A DNA stretch of 26,499 nucleotides from Betaproteobacteria bacterium (GCA_007280315.1 QYQC01000020.1:1-26499); one strand, 5' to 3'; positions 1 through 7,553 are shown, numbered from the stretch's first letter. The notes: generated by a model not told the origin, from the sequence alone. Numbers and translations: made by a program.

Positions 1-906
1 ACCGGTCAGCGTTTTCGCCAACGCGCGCGCCGACTGCATGATCGGCAGAACAAAGGGCAGCGTCTGGCCATCGATTTCGGCGCAGTCGCCCAGGGCGTAG
101 ACATTGACCGCGCTGGTCTGCAGCATTCGGTCGGTGACGATGCCTCGATTTATCTCCAACCCCGCGCACTGCGCGAGCTGTGTACACGGTTTGAGGCCCA
201 CCGCCGATAGCACCACGTCTGCCTCAACCGCCGTTCCGTCGGAAAGGTCGACGCGCAACCCAGCGCCGGTGCGCGACACTTCGCGCGCGGTCATCCCCAA
301 ATGCCAGACTACGCCAATAGCTGCCAGACCGAGTTGCAACCGCTCCGCAGCAGCCTCGGGCAACAGCCTGGCCAGTGGCCGTGGCGCCGGGTCGATCACC
401 CGGACGTCGTATCCGGCTGCGGCGAGATCGTTGGCGAACTCGCAACCGATCAAACCCGCGCCCAGCAATGCCACCGTTTTCTTTCCCTCGATGGCGGCGC
501 GAAACCGCGCATACGCGGCGAGGTCGTTGACCCGCAGCACCTCGCGCGCGGCATCACCGGCGATCGGCAGCGCTATCGGATCAGCCCCCACAGCGAGCAC
601 CAGTTTCGAGTAGCGGATCGCAGAGCCACCCGCATACACCGTTCGGCCCGCGGTATCAATTGCATCGACCTCGGTATTGGCGAGTACCTGCGCTCCGAGC
701 TGCACGGCCATCTGCATCGCACTGGCGCTTGCGATCTGCGCCGCGGATTTCCCCGCTGCCAGCGCGTTCGACAGCATCGGCTTCGAATAGAAGCTGGCCT
801 CGTCGCGGCTCAGGATCACCAGCGGCATGACCCCATCGAGCTTACGCAACTCGCGCGCGAGGGTATAGCCCGCGAGCCCGCTGCCGATAATGACGACCGG
901 TTCCAC
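1..906 (-). CDS. Rubredoxin reductase-like FAD/NAD(P)-dependent oxidoreductase, C-terminus cut by window edge
   Basis: This is a two-dinucleotide-fold flavoprotein that should pass electrons from NAD(P)H to the rubredoxin encoded just upstream. The 302 codons in view start at a GTG at 906-904, two bases after the rubredoxin stop, so the two are surely co-transcribed. An N-terminal FAD-binding GSGLAG motif is at residues 8-13, a second nucleotide-binding GAGLIG at 149-154, and the FAD-contacting ALGDC motif at 271-275. This order is that of the pyridine-nucleotide-disulfide oxidoreductase family without the redox disulfide, the group to which AlkT, RubB and NorW reductases belong. The remaining C-terminal part lies outside the window. 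The start codon is non-ATG and its ribosome binding site is poor (GAGG about 16 nt upstream), so translation probably depends on coupling to rubredoxin. The role as rubredoxin reductase rests mainly on adjacency. Confidence 0.85.
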   Translation of the reverse strand, partial: MEPVVIIGSGLAGYTLARELRKLDGVMPLVILSRDEASFYSKPMLSNALAAGKSAAQIASASAMQMAVQLGAQVLANTEVDAIDTAGRTVYAGGSAIRYSKLVLAVGADPIALPIAGDAAREVLRVNDLAAYARFRAAIEGKKTVALLGAGLIGCEFANDLAAAGYDVRVIDPAPRPLARLLPEAAAERLQLGLAAIGVVWHLGMTAREVSRTGAGLRVDLSDGTAVEADVVLSAVGLKPCTQLAQCAGLEINRGIVTDRMLQTSAVNVYALGDCAEIDGQTLPFVLPIMQSARALAKTLTG

Positions 907-907
907 C

Positions 908-1078
908 TCAGGCCACCGCCTCGGCCATCTCGAAATCGGCTTTGGCCACGCCACAGTCGGGGCAAGCCCAGTCCGCTGGGATGTCTTCCCAAAGCGTACC
1001 TGCGGGAATTCCGTCCTCGGGAATTCCCCTGGCTTCGTCATAGATGAAACCGCACACCACACATTGCCATGTTTTCAT
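908..1078 (-). CDS. Rubredoxin
   Basis: This is a 56-residue one-iron electron carrier. The iron ligands are visible as two CxxCG knuckles: C6-V-V-C9-G and C39-P-D-C42-G. The usual rubredoxin signature elements YDE, GTLWEDIP and W37 lie between them. It starts at an ATG preceded by AGGAG with an 8-nt spacing, 26 bp after the rubrerythrin stop, and is followed almost without gap by the reductase. The position between a rubrerythrin that lacks a rubredoxin domain and a reductase suggests that it carries electrons between the two in the cytoplasm. Length and cysteine spacing are typical of the family, so the identification is secure; the partner assignment is inferred. Confidence 0.96.
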   Translation of the reverse strand: MKTWQCVVCGFIYDEARGIPEDGIPAGTLWEDIPADWACPDCGVAKADFEMAEAVA

Positions 1079-1104
1079 TAAATTGCTCCTGTTGGATTGA
1101 GGGA

Positions 1105-1575
1105 TTACTGTTGCGCCCGAGCCAGCGCAGCCTTGTACTGGTTGGCGTGACGCTCTTCGACCTTGGCCAGCGCGGCGAAGCGTTTGGCTGCTTTCTCAAG
1201 CGTGCGACGGAATGCCTGCTCGTGCTCCTTCGATTCGGCGATCTGAGCGTCGAATTCCTTTACCGCGGCGCTATTGCCCTCCTCGACGGCGAGATGGCGG
1301 AATTTTGGGTACATTTCGGTGTACTCGTAGGTCTCGCCCTCGATTGCAACCTCGAGCGCCCGCGCCGGACTGAGCTGCGCCTTCGGGTAGAGAAGATCAA
1401 GATGGCCGAATGCATGCTGGACTTCCTGCGCGGCGGTCTCCTCGAACACGCGCGCGGTAGCTTCGTCGCCGGCCTCGCGCGCGAGTTTGGCGAAGTAACG
1501 ATACTTGATATGCGCCATGCTCTCGCCGGCAAATGCGGCTTCGAGGTTCTGGATGGTTACGGATTGTGATTTCAT
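1105..1575 (-). CDS. Rubrerythrin, diiron domain only (peroxide reductase)
   Basis: The 156-residue protein is a ferritin-like four-helix diiron protein that in this family reduces hydrogen peroxide to water. Likely iron ligands visible in helix order are E18, E51-x-x-H54, the EYTEMYP helix with E84 and E87, and acidic/histidine residues around E114-E119. Classical rubrerythrins are about 190 residues and end with a rubredoxin domain; this one stops after the diiron bundle and has no CxxC knuckle. The missing domain seems to be supplied by the separate rubredoxin gene 26 bp downstream. AAGGAG lies just ahead of the ATG. The gene is divergent from oxyR with a 107-bp shared control region, so peroxide induction through OxyR is likely. 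Family assignment is firm; the electron route is inferred. Confidence 0.93.
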   Translation of the reverse strand: MKSQSVTIQNLEAAFAGESMAHIKYRYFAKLAREAGDEATARVFEETAAQEVQHAFGHLDLLYPKAQLSPARALEVAIEGETYEYTEMYPKFRHLAVEEGNSAAVKEFDAQIAESKEHEQAFRRTLEKAAKRFAALAKVEERHANQYKAALARAQQ

Positions 1576-1627
1576 GTCTGGCTCCTTTCGTTTGGTCTAA
1601 GGGTGCTACGGAGTCGATTGTGCGCGT

Positions 1628-1656
1628 TTGACGTAATCGAGTCTAACGACTAATAT
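1628..1656 (+). promoter_or_regulatory. Sigma70-type promoter of oxyR
   Basis: TTGACG at 1628-1633 and TAATAT at 1651-1656 are separated by 17 bp, a near-consensus promoter reading toward oxyR. Transcription should begin near 1663, giving a leader of about 20 nt. No Shine-Dalgarno sequence is visible ahead of the ATG at 1683. Confidence 0.6.
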
Positions 1657-1668
1657 TTGTTCTTTTAA
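1640..1668 (-). promoter_or_regulatory. Weak promoter reading toward the rubrerythrin operon
   Basis: On the minus strand TTAAAA (1668-1663) and TAGACT (1645-1640) are separated by 17 bp. Both boxes are poor matches, as expected for an activator-dependent promoter. The possible OxyR operator at 1646-1682 overlaps the spacer and -35 box and extends just upstream of it. Confidence 0.3.
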
Positions 1669-1682
1669 TCGAATAACTCGAT
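1646..1682. promoter_or_regulatory. Possible OxyR operator between rubrerythrin and oxyR
   Basis: The known OxyR site is two 15-bp dyads (ATAG-N7-CTAT) separated by 7 bp. Here 1668-1682 reads ATCG-N7-CGAT, the same geometry with one change per arm, and the 15 bp at 1646-1660 falls exactly one 7-bp spacer away. I count 11 of the 20 defined positions matching over both halves. The second half is weak, but it keeps the inner T and A. The site covers the start region of oxyR (autorepression) and the -35 area of the rubrerythrin promoter (activation). Confidence 0.35.
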
Positions 1683-2633
1683 ATGGGTGATCTGCCATCC
1701 CTGCGTCAACTCAGCTATCTGATCGCGCTGGCCGAACACCTCAATTTCACCCGCGCGGCAGCGTCCTGTTTCGTCACCCAATCGACGCTAAGCGCCGGAT
1801 TGAAGGAACTGGAGGCGACGCTCGGCGCGTCCCTCGTCGAGCGCGACCGGCAAAGCGTGCTGATGACCCCGCTGGGTCATGAGGTGGTCGGGCGTGCACG
1901 GCACCTGCTCGCGCTAGCCAACGACCTCGCCGCGCTCGCTGCCGCAGCAGCCGAACCTATGAGCGGCACCCTGCGTCTTGGCGCCATACCGACGATTGCG
2001 CCGTTTCTGTTTCCACGCGTCCTTCCCGGTCTGCGCACCCGGTACCCGAAGCTGAAACTGCTGCTGCGTGAAGACGTCAGCGCGAATTTGTTGCAGCGGC
2101 TGGCAAAAGGGCAGCTCGATTTCGCGCTGCTTGCCTTGCCTTACGACGCCGGGGATATGCTGGTGCGCGAACTGTTTGACGACGAGTTCTGGCTGGTCGG
2201 TCGCGAGGACGACGCCGAGCTCAGGGCGAAGCATGCGACGGTCACTGCGCCGGTGGCGGAGAAACTGGTGTTGCTGGAGGAGGGCCATTGCCTGCGCCAG
2301 CACACGCTCGCCGCCTGCGCCCGCGACGAGTTGTCAAATGCTTCGGGCGTCGAAGCGACCAGCCTGCTGACGCTGGTGCAAATGGTCGAATCCGGCATCG
2401 GCCTCGCGCTGGTGCCCGAACTCGCGCTAACTGGCGGACTGCTCAAGGGAACGCGGCTGGTGGCGCGCCCGTTGATTCCGCCCGCACCCAAGCGCTGCAT
2501 CGCGCTGCTGGCGCGACGCTCGAGCGCGCGACAGTCGGAGTGGGCGGCGTTGGGCGATTTCATTGAGGCCACGCGCACGCGCGACCATTATGCGGTCACC
2601 ACTTCCAGAGGACGGCGGAACCCGACCCGATAA
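1683..2633 (+). CDS. oxyR: OxyR, peroxide-sensing LysR-family regulator
   Basis: This 316-residue transcription factor has an N-terminal winged helix-turn-helix (about residues 6-65, including the LysR-type stretch LNFTRAAASCFVTQSTLS) and a C-terminal regulatory domain. The decisive feature is GHCLRQHTLAAC: C203 and C212 are nine residues apart, the same spacing as the redox cysteines C199 and C208 of E. coli OxyR, within the same GHCLR context. It therefore should form the activating disulfide on contact with peroxide. It is divergent from the rubrerythrin-rubredoxin-reductase operon, the obvious target. The last 20 or so residues form a basic tail beyond the usual OxyR end. The ATG at 1683 is used because it gives a normal N-terminus, although no ribosome binding site precedes it. 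Confidence 0.92.
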   Translation: MGDLPSLRQLSYLIALAEHLNFTRAAASCFVTQSTLSAGLKELEATLGASLVERDRQSVLMTPLGHEVVGRARHLLALANDLAALAAAAAEPMSGTLRLGAIPTIAPFLFPRVLPGLRTRYPKLKLLLREDVSANLLQRLAKGQLDFALLALPYDAGDMLVRELFDDEFWLVGREDDAELRAKHATVTAPVAEKLVLLEEGHCLRQHTLAACARDELSNASGVEATSLLTLVQMVESGIGLALVPELALTGGLLKGTRLVARPLIPPAPKRCIALLARRSSARQSEWAALGDFIEATRTRDHYAVTTSRGRRNPTR

Positions 2634-2654
2634 GCGAAAGTGCGCCCGCTGGAT

Positions 2655-4013
2655 CTAGCGGCGCGGTTCCTGTTTCGATTGCGCCAGCAATGAACGCACG
2701 AACGCGCGCGTATGCGCGCCGAAGTTCCGCAGCAGGCCGGTAACCATGCCGCTCATCGCCGTCTGCGCTGCTGGCGGCGATTGGTTCACTACGCCATATA
2801 GATCCGGCTCCAGTTCGGTTTCGCCCAGAATATAGGCCGGGTCGGACACATACTTCGCCGGCAGGCTTTGTTCGAGCACGCGGTCCGTGGCGGCGGCGAG
2901 CCCATTGGATTCCCGGGTTACGATATCGCGCACGGCGCCGTTGGCGAATGCAGCGCGTCCGGCATCGGCCGAGACGTCTTTGGCCGCATGGATCAGTGCA
3001 TCTTCGGCGTCGCCGCGAGCAAACGCCTTTCTCATGCGCTGGTATTGATAATTCTCCAGCGACAGATGCCGGTTGGATACCAGGGTAATCGCCTGCTTTT
3101 TCGCTTCATGCCAGCCAAGCAGGTCGATGGTATTGATCCACAGCATGCGCGCCACACCCACCCCCGGCAGCACCGTCGCGTGATAGGGCTGGGTCAGATC
3201 CTCGATGTAATGCAACGCCCAGCCGGCGAAACGCCAGCCCCAGTAGGGATGACCGGTCTGCAACGCATAGGCCGCCAGCGATTGCCACAGATGAATGCGA
3301 TATTCCGGGTAGGTTCGCCGCAGGAACCCTGCCGCCTTGTACACAATAGCCGACTCGTGAAAAAAACCCATATGAAACGGCGCCTGGCTGGCAAACTCCA
3401 GCGCCGGATTGCCAAACGGTTGCTTGCCGAATCCGTAAACTTTTCCGTAGGGCGTTCCGTTGTCGTCCCACAGGCCGATGTCCATGCCGTAATCGGGCTC
3501 ATCGGTGGCAGTGGCGACGACCTCCAGCGGCCGCACCAGGTCGCCCGCGTTTAGCTGCAGGAACACGCTTTCCTGCGCCGTGCTCGCGCGTTTGCGCGTG
3601 GTAATTTCGGTCCACGACAGCGTCGCCGTTCCCGCCGTATTTTCTCCGGGCCGTGACTGCAGGAACAAGTTCAGTTTCATTTCCGGATTGATGCGCAGCG
3701 CCGCAATGAAACGCTGCCTGAGCTCGGTTGGCGTTCCACCGGCTTTGAAGGTCAGCGTGTCGGGCCGCGCCGGGTACAGCGGCACGTTGGCGCGCGCCCA
3801 CGCCTCTTCGCGCTGCAGCAACTGTTCCAGCCCCTGCGCCTGGGCGGCAATGAATGCGTCGAGGGATTCGACCTTAACCGCGGGCGCGGCCTTGAAATCG
3901 GGCATCGCTTCCAACGCCGGCCACGCCCCCAGCGCGTGGTTGCTCCAGGCCGATGCAGGCCCCACCGCGCAGGCCAGCGCCGCCGCCAGGATGCGCGCAA
4001 TTATTCGTTTCAT
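2655..4013 (-). CDS. Exported zinc phospholipase C / P1-nuclease-fold protein
   Basis: The 452-residue product starts with a signal peptide ending PASA, cleaved before W23 (WSNH). In zinc phospholipase C and S1/P1 nucleases the mature N-terminal tryptophan itself binds zinc, and that arrangement is reproduced here. A second hallmark is H268-Y-I-E-D-L-T-Q-P-Y-H278, close to the HxxxD-x-T-x-P-x-H zinc motif of the family; H214 and H219 (HMGFFHE) are further ligand candidates. The protein is longer than the roughly 250-residue enzymes because about 180 residues of unrecognised sequence lie between the N-terminal Trp and the metal motifs. It likely acts outside the inner membrane on phospholipid or nucleic acid; which of the two cannot be told. 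GGAAGG precedes the ATG. The FGGY kinase gene lies 39 bp upstream in the same direction. Confidence 0.7.
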   Translation of the reverse strand: MKRIIARILAAALACAVGPASAWSNHALGAWPALEAMPDFKAAPAVKVESLDAFIAAQAQGLEQLLQREEAWARANVPLYPARPDTLTFKAGGTPTELRQRFIAALRINPEMKLNLFLQSRPGENTAGTATLSWTEITTRKRASTAQESVFLQLNAGDLVRPLEVVATATDEPDYGMDIGLWDDNGTPYGKVYGFGKQPFGNPALEFASQAPFHMGFFHESAIVYKAAGFLRRTYPEYRIHLWQSLAAYALQTGHPYWGWRFAGWALHYIEDLTQPYHATVLPGVGVARMLWINTIDLLGWHEAKKQAITLVSNRHLSLENYQYQRMRKAFARGDAEDALIHAAKDVSADAGRAAFANGAVRDIVTRESNGLAAATDRVLEQSLPAKYVSDPAYILGETELEPDLYGVVNQSPPAAQTAMSGMVTGLLRNFGAHTRAFVRSLLAQSKQEPRR

Positions 4014-4052
4014 CGTTCCTTCCCGTGCATGGTTGCGCTTAACACGCCCATG

Positions 4053-5615
4053 CTAGCCCAGTCGCGGATATCCGGTGATTTTCTGGATTTCATGGTAGAG
4101 CGGTTTCAGCCGCGCATACATCTTTTGATAGACGCGATGATACAGCTCATCGTACATTTCGCGATGCTGCGGCAGCGGCTCGAACACGCGCCCGATGCGC
4201 GTCATTGCCGCGACCGCACTGGCGAAATCCGGGTGCAGTTTCAATCCAACCGCCGCGTCCATGGCGGCGCCCAGGCCTGAGGTTTCATAGATATGCGGAC
4301 GCGCGGTCGGAAGACCGAAGATGTCGGCGGTGAGTTGCATCGCCGCGTCGCTTTGCGAGCCGCCGCCCGAAACACGCAGCTCGGTGACCGGTACGCCGCT
4401 GCGTTTTTCGATGCGCTCCTTGCCCTCGCGCAGCGCATAGGCCAGGCCTTCAAGGATCGCGCGATAGACATGCGATCGGGTGTGCACATCGCCAAAACCG
4501 ATGATCGCGCCCTTGGCCTCCGGACCGGGCTGTTTGATCCCGGGCGTCCAGTAGGGTTGCAGCATCAACCCCATCGCACCCGGCGGCACCGCATTCACCA
4601 GCTCGTCGAACAGCGCTTCCGGCGCAACACCATGATCGGCCGCCTGCAGCTTTTCGTGCTGGCCGAACTGCTCCTTGAACCAGTTGACCATCCAGTAGCC
4701 GCGGAAGATCTGTACTTCAATGCTGTAGGCCCCGGGAATGGCAGAAGGATAGGGCGGGATGAAAGGCGTCACCTCCAGATACTTCGAGCTGGTGGTGTTG
4801 ATGGTCGCGGTAGTGCCATAGCTGAGGCAACCAATATGGGGTGCGAGGCAGCCGGCGCCGATAACTTCGCACGCCTTGTCGGCGGCGGCGGCAATAAGCG
4901 GTGTGCCCGCGCGTATGCCTGTGGCGGCGGCAGCAGCAGCAGTGATCTCGCCGATCACGCTCCCCGGCGGCGCCAGTTCCGGCAGCATCCCGGGTTCGAC
5001 CGCGAGGGCCTGCCATTTCCAGTCGTTTTTTGCCGCCCATTGCAAGCGCTTGTAATCGAAGGGCACATAGGCCACCTGCGAACCGGCCGAATCGATGAAG
5101 CGGCCACATAGCCGGTAATTCAGATACCCGGAGAGCAACAGGAATTTGTCGGTCTGTTTCCAGATCTCCGGCTGCTTCGCCTTGATCCAGTTGATTTCCG
5201 CTTCGCCGCGAAAAAAATTGATGGTGCCATCCACACGCGCCAGCTTGAACGCCAGGCTCCACCACGGGCTGATCGCCGGTAAATCGTCGGTGCGCCGCTG
5301 ATCGAGCCAGGTGATCGCCGGTCGCAGCGGCTTGCCCTGTTTGTCCAGATTGATCACCGTCCCGCGCTGCGTGGTGACGGCGACGCCTTTCACGGTGCTG
5401 TTTGAGATCCCGCTTTGCGCCCACAGCTGCCGGCATGCCAGGCACACTGCCTCCCAGTAATCCTCCGGATGATGTTCGGCCCAGCCCGGCTGGTCGGAAA
5501 AATAGGCTTGCAGATGAATCTGCGCCTTGGCGACGGTGTTGCCTTGCAGGTCGAACAGCAGCGCGCGCACGCTTTGCGTGCCGTTGTCTATAGACAGAAT
5601 TGTTTCGCCAGACAT
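4053..5615 (-). CDS. FGGY-family carbohydrate/polyol kinase
   Basis: The 520-residue protein has the two actin-like domains of the FGGY kinases, which phosphorylate sugars or polyols with ATP. Visible motifs are the N-terminal phosphate loop DNGTQSVRA (10-18), PGWAEHHPEDYW (43-54), the substrate-domain WLDQRRTDD (103-111), the probable catalytic base D246 in AAAADKACE, a second phosphate loop SYGTTATINTTS, and a C-terminal adenosine segment VSGGGSQSDAAMQL. Xylulokinase and glycerol kinase share this layout. The D246 surroundings differ from the common GDNA form of xylulokinase, so the substrate is open. AGGA precedes the ATG. It is probably co-transcribed with the phospholipase-like gene downstream and is divergent from the lipase-like gene at 5798. 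No sugar transporter or isomerase is next to it. Confidence 0.85.
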   Translation of the reverse strand: MSGETILSIDNGTQSVRALLFDLQGNTVAKAQIHLQAYFSDQPGWAEHHPEDYWEAVCLACRQLWAQSGISNSTVKGVAVTTQRGTVINLDKQGKPLRPAITWLDQRRTDDLPAISPWWSLAFKLARVDGTINFFRGEAEINWIKAKQPEIWKQTDKFLLLSGYLNYRLCGRFIDSAGSQVAYVPFDYKRLQWAAKNDWKWQALAVEPGMLPELAPPGSVIGEITAAAAAATGIRAGTPLIAAAADKACEVIGAGCLAPHIGCLSYGTTATINTTSSKYLEVTPFIPPYPSAIPGAYSIEVQIFRGYWMVNWFKEQFGQHEKLQAADHGVAPEALFDELVNAVPPGAMGLMLQPYWTPGIKQPGPEAKGAIIGFGDVHTRSHVYRAILEGLAYALREGKERIEKRSGVPVTELRVSGGGSQSDAAMQLTADIFGLPTARPHIYETSGLGAAMDAAVGLKLHPDFASAVAAMTRIGRVFEPLPQHREMYDELYHRVYQKMYARLKPLYHEIQKITGYPRLG

Positions 5616-5691
5616 GTTGCATCCTAGAACGAAACGTGGATTGCCGCTTCAGTTCGTCATCGCCCCGGCAGGGTATGGTTGCGCGCATCGG

Positions 5692-5723
5692 CTGACCTGC
5701 GCTGCGATCGGGATTGATATACT
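5692..5723 (+). promoter_or_regulatory. Extended -10 promoter of the alpha/beta hydrolase gene
   Basis: TGA-TATACT, an extended -10 element, has its TATACT hexamer at 5718-5723. A weak CTGACC at 5692-5697 is the only -35 candidate and sits 20 bp away. Transcription would start near 5730, about 68 nt before the chosen ATG. The rest of the 182-bp divergent region holds nothing else I can name. Confidence 0.45.
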
Positions 5724-5797
5724 GCGGCAGTGGTTCCGGCGTCCGGACCGCCATCCCGACCCGTGCTGGTAGCTTACCTGAAAGGCCGCGACAAACC

Positions 5798-6646
5798 ATG
5801 CCCCCGACACCCCCGCGCGAACACACGCTTTCCGCCGCAGACGGAACCCCGCTGCATATCGTCGATTGGCCGACCGAAACCGCCGCCGGCAAGGGCGTCG
5901 TGTTGATGCATGGACTCGGAGAGCACTGCGGCCGCTACACGCAAGTGGCGCAGTTCTTTAATGATTGCGGCTACGCGGTGCGCGCCTACGACCACCGCGG
6001 CCATGGACGTTCAGGTGGGACACGCGGCGATGTACCCGATGCCGATACGCTGCTGCAGGACGCCAAGCGCGTGATCGATGAATTCGCGCGCGAACTCGCC
6101 GCGCCGCCCCTTCTGCTCGGGCACAGCATGGGCGGCTTGTTCGCTGCGTACTATGCTTCGCGCGCGCTGTCGCCGCTCGGCGGCCTGATCCTGTCCTCGC
6201 CCGCGCTGCGGATCAAGTTGTCGGGCGCGCAAAAAATACTGCTGAGTGTTCTCGGGATGTTTGCGCCCGGATTCGGCATACCGAATGGCCTCAACGCAAA
6301 ATATCTGTCGCACCGGCAGGAAGTGGTCGACGCCTACAACAGTGACCCGCTGGTCCACGCCAAAATCAGTGCGCGCCTGCTGCGCGCCATGCTGGATGCG
6401 ATCGAATTCGCCCAGCGCTATGCCTCAGCGCTCAACATCAAGACCTTGCTGGTGGTGGCCGGTGACGATCACCTGGTTGACGCCCGCGGCAGCGAGGAAT
6501 TCTTCAGCAAACTGGCGCCGGGCATCGGCGCCATGCACCGCTATCCGGGCTACTACCACGAGCTGTTCAACGAAGTCGAAGCCGCGCGCGTATTCGACGC
6601 TGTCCGCACCTGGCTGGACCAACTCCCCGGCACCGGTAGCGGCTGA
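5798..6646 (+). CDS. Alpha/beta hydrolase of the monoacylglycerol lipase type
   Basis: The 282-residue enzyme belongs to the serine aminopeptidase S33 / monoglyceride lipase branch of alpha/beta hydrolases. The oxyanion segment is MHGLGEHCGRY (37-47), the nucleophile elbow GHSMGG puts the serine at 110, the acid is D228 in GDDHLVD, and the base is H254 in YYHELFNE. All three are in family-typical contexts. It probably cleaves monoacylglycerols or similar carboxyl esters in the cytoplasm. The reading frame is open further upstream, but the ATG at 5798 is preferred because it gives a standard N-terminus and has AAAGG upstream. It is one of only two clear plus-strand genes. It is convergent with 6656-7090 with a 9-bp gap and no visible terminator. 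Confidence 0.88.
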   Translation: MPPTPPREHTLSAADGTPLHIVDWPTETAAGKGVVLMHGLGEHCGRYTQVAQFFNDCGYAVRAYDHRGHGRSGGTRGDVPDADTLLQDAKRVIDEFARELAAPPLLLGHSMGGLFAAYYASRALSPLGGLILSSPALRIKLSGAQKILLSVLGMFAPGFGIPNGLNAKYLSHRQEVVDAYNSDPLVHAKISARLLRAMLDAIEFAQRYASALNIKTLLVVAGDDHLVDARGSEEFFSKLAPGIGAMHRYPGYYHELFNEVEAARVFDAVRTWLDQLPGTGSG

Positions 6647-6655
6647 AACGGGGAA

Positions 6656-7090
6656 TCAGGACTTCGACGTGAAATCGAAATCCTCTCCACCGGCGGCGGG
6701 CGCCGCAGGGGCAGGCGCGGGCGCGGGGGCTGGACGCGCAGCCGGCGCCGCTCCCGGCACCCTCGCCGCCGCTCGAATGGCTGCCGGCGAAAGATTCGCG
6801 CCGGGTTCCGCTGACGCGCCCGGGGCTACACCGTCGGACGCGAACGCCGCCTCCAGATCCTGCTGAATCTGCGCTATGTCGAACGCGGCCCGCCCCTGCA
6901 TGCGCAGCAGGATGCGCGCCGGCAGGTCCTGGATGCGTGGTACGGCTGCGCGCACGTTGGCTGCGGTTGTCAGCATGGGCACGGCGTGGTTGTTCTTGAA
7001 GCCGGGGTTGGCGCGCTCGATCGCGTCGATCACCGCGTTCTGCGCCTTTGCGACGCCCATGAGGAGTTCTGCGAGTTGCGTGTTGTCCAT
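6656..7090 (-). CDS. Hypothetical protein with helical head and Ala/Pro-rich tail
   Basis: I do not recognise this 144-residue protein. Residues 1-85 look like amphipathic helices and contain no metal or catalytic motif. Residues from about 88 to 134 are almost only Ala, Pro, Gly and Arg, ending in an alternating PAPAPAPAP run, and the extreme C-terminus is acidic/aromatic (GEDFDFTSKS). There is no signal peptide or membrane segment. Such a layout often means a flexible linker presenting a short C-terminal peptide to a partner. It starts at an ATG after a G-rich stretch (GGGGGAACGGG), 52 bp after the membrane-protein gene, and may share its transcript. Codon bias looks like its neighbours, which supports a real gene. 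Confidence 0.6.
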   Translation of the reverse strand: MDNTQLAELLMGVAKAQNAVIDAIERANPGFKNNHAVPMLTTAANVRAAVPRIQDLPARILLRMQGRAAFDIAQIQQDLEAAFASDGVAPGASAEPGANLSPAAIRAAARVPGAAPAARPAPAPAPAPAAPAAGGEDFDFTSKS

Positions 7091-7142
7091 CCCGTTCCCC
7101 CTGTTGGTCCTGCTCCGCGCTAATGATACGGCAATCCGCCGG

Positions 7143-7553
7143 CTATAGCGGCATCGACTTAGCCTCAGTGAGCCGTATCCAGCCGCGCACGATACGGTAG
7201 AACACCCAGATGCCGGTGCCTATCCACAGGGCAATCGCGATAGGAATACCCAGCACTGTTACGAACGCCACGCCTCCCGCGATCAGCCACAGAAGCGCGA
7301 ACCAGAACGTGCGGATCTGCCAGCCGAAGTGGGAATCGAGCCAGGTGCGGCGCACATCCGAGCGTTTCACATAGTTGAGGATCACCGCGATAATCGACGG
7401 CCAGCCCGAGAGAAAGGCCGTGAGAATCAGCGCCGGACTCAGCAGGCCGGAGAGGGCGCTGAACGCATGCAGCGCGTAAATCACGTGCGAAAGCGTGACC
7501 AGGCTTTCGCGCGGGAACGGCGCGGGTGCTTGATTGGGGTCTGTTGTGGCCAT
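7143..7553 (-). CDS. Small integral membrane protein, DUF4870-like
   Basis: The 136-residue product has a short polar Pro-rich N-terminus and three or four hydrophobic segments: roughly residues 20-42, 46-62, 82-100 and 101-120. Between the second and third is a polar loop NYVKRSDVRRTWLDSHFGWQ that resembles the conserved loop of DUF4870 (Tic20-like) proteins. It is therefore an inner-membrane protein of unknown role. The gene begins 49 bp after atpC in the same direction, with no convincing terminator between, so read-through from the atp operon is possible. An overlapping open frame at 7165-7575 is a shadow of this gene. Confidence 0.7.
   Translation of the reverse strand: MATTDPNQAPAPFPRESLVTLSHVIYALHAFSALSGLLSPALILTAFLSGWPSIIAVILNYVKRSDVRRTWLDSHFGWQIRTFWFALLWLIAGGVAFVTVLGIPIAIALWIGTGIWVFYRIVRGWIRLTEAKSMPL

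Noticed and set aside
4717..5892. A 391-codon minus-strand frame overlapping the FGGY kinase
   Set aside because: It is another reading frame of the kinase gene, with an Arg/Gly/His-rich composition typical of shadow frames.
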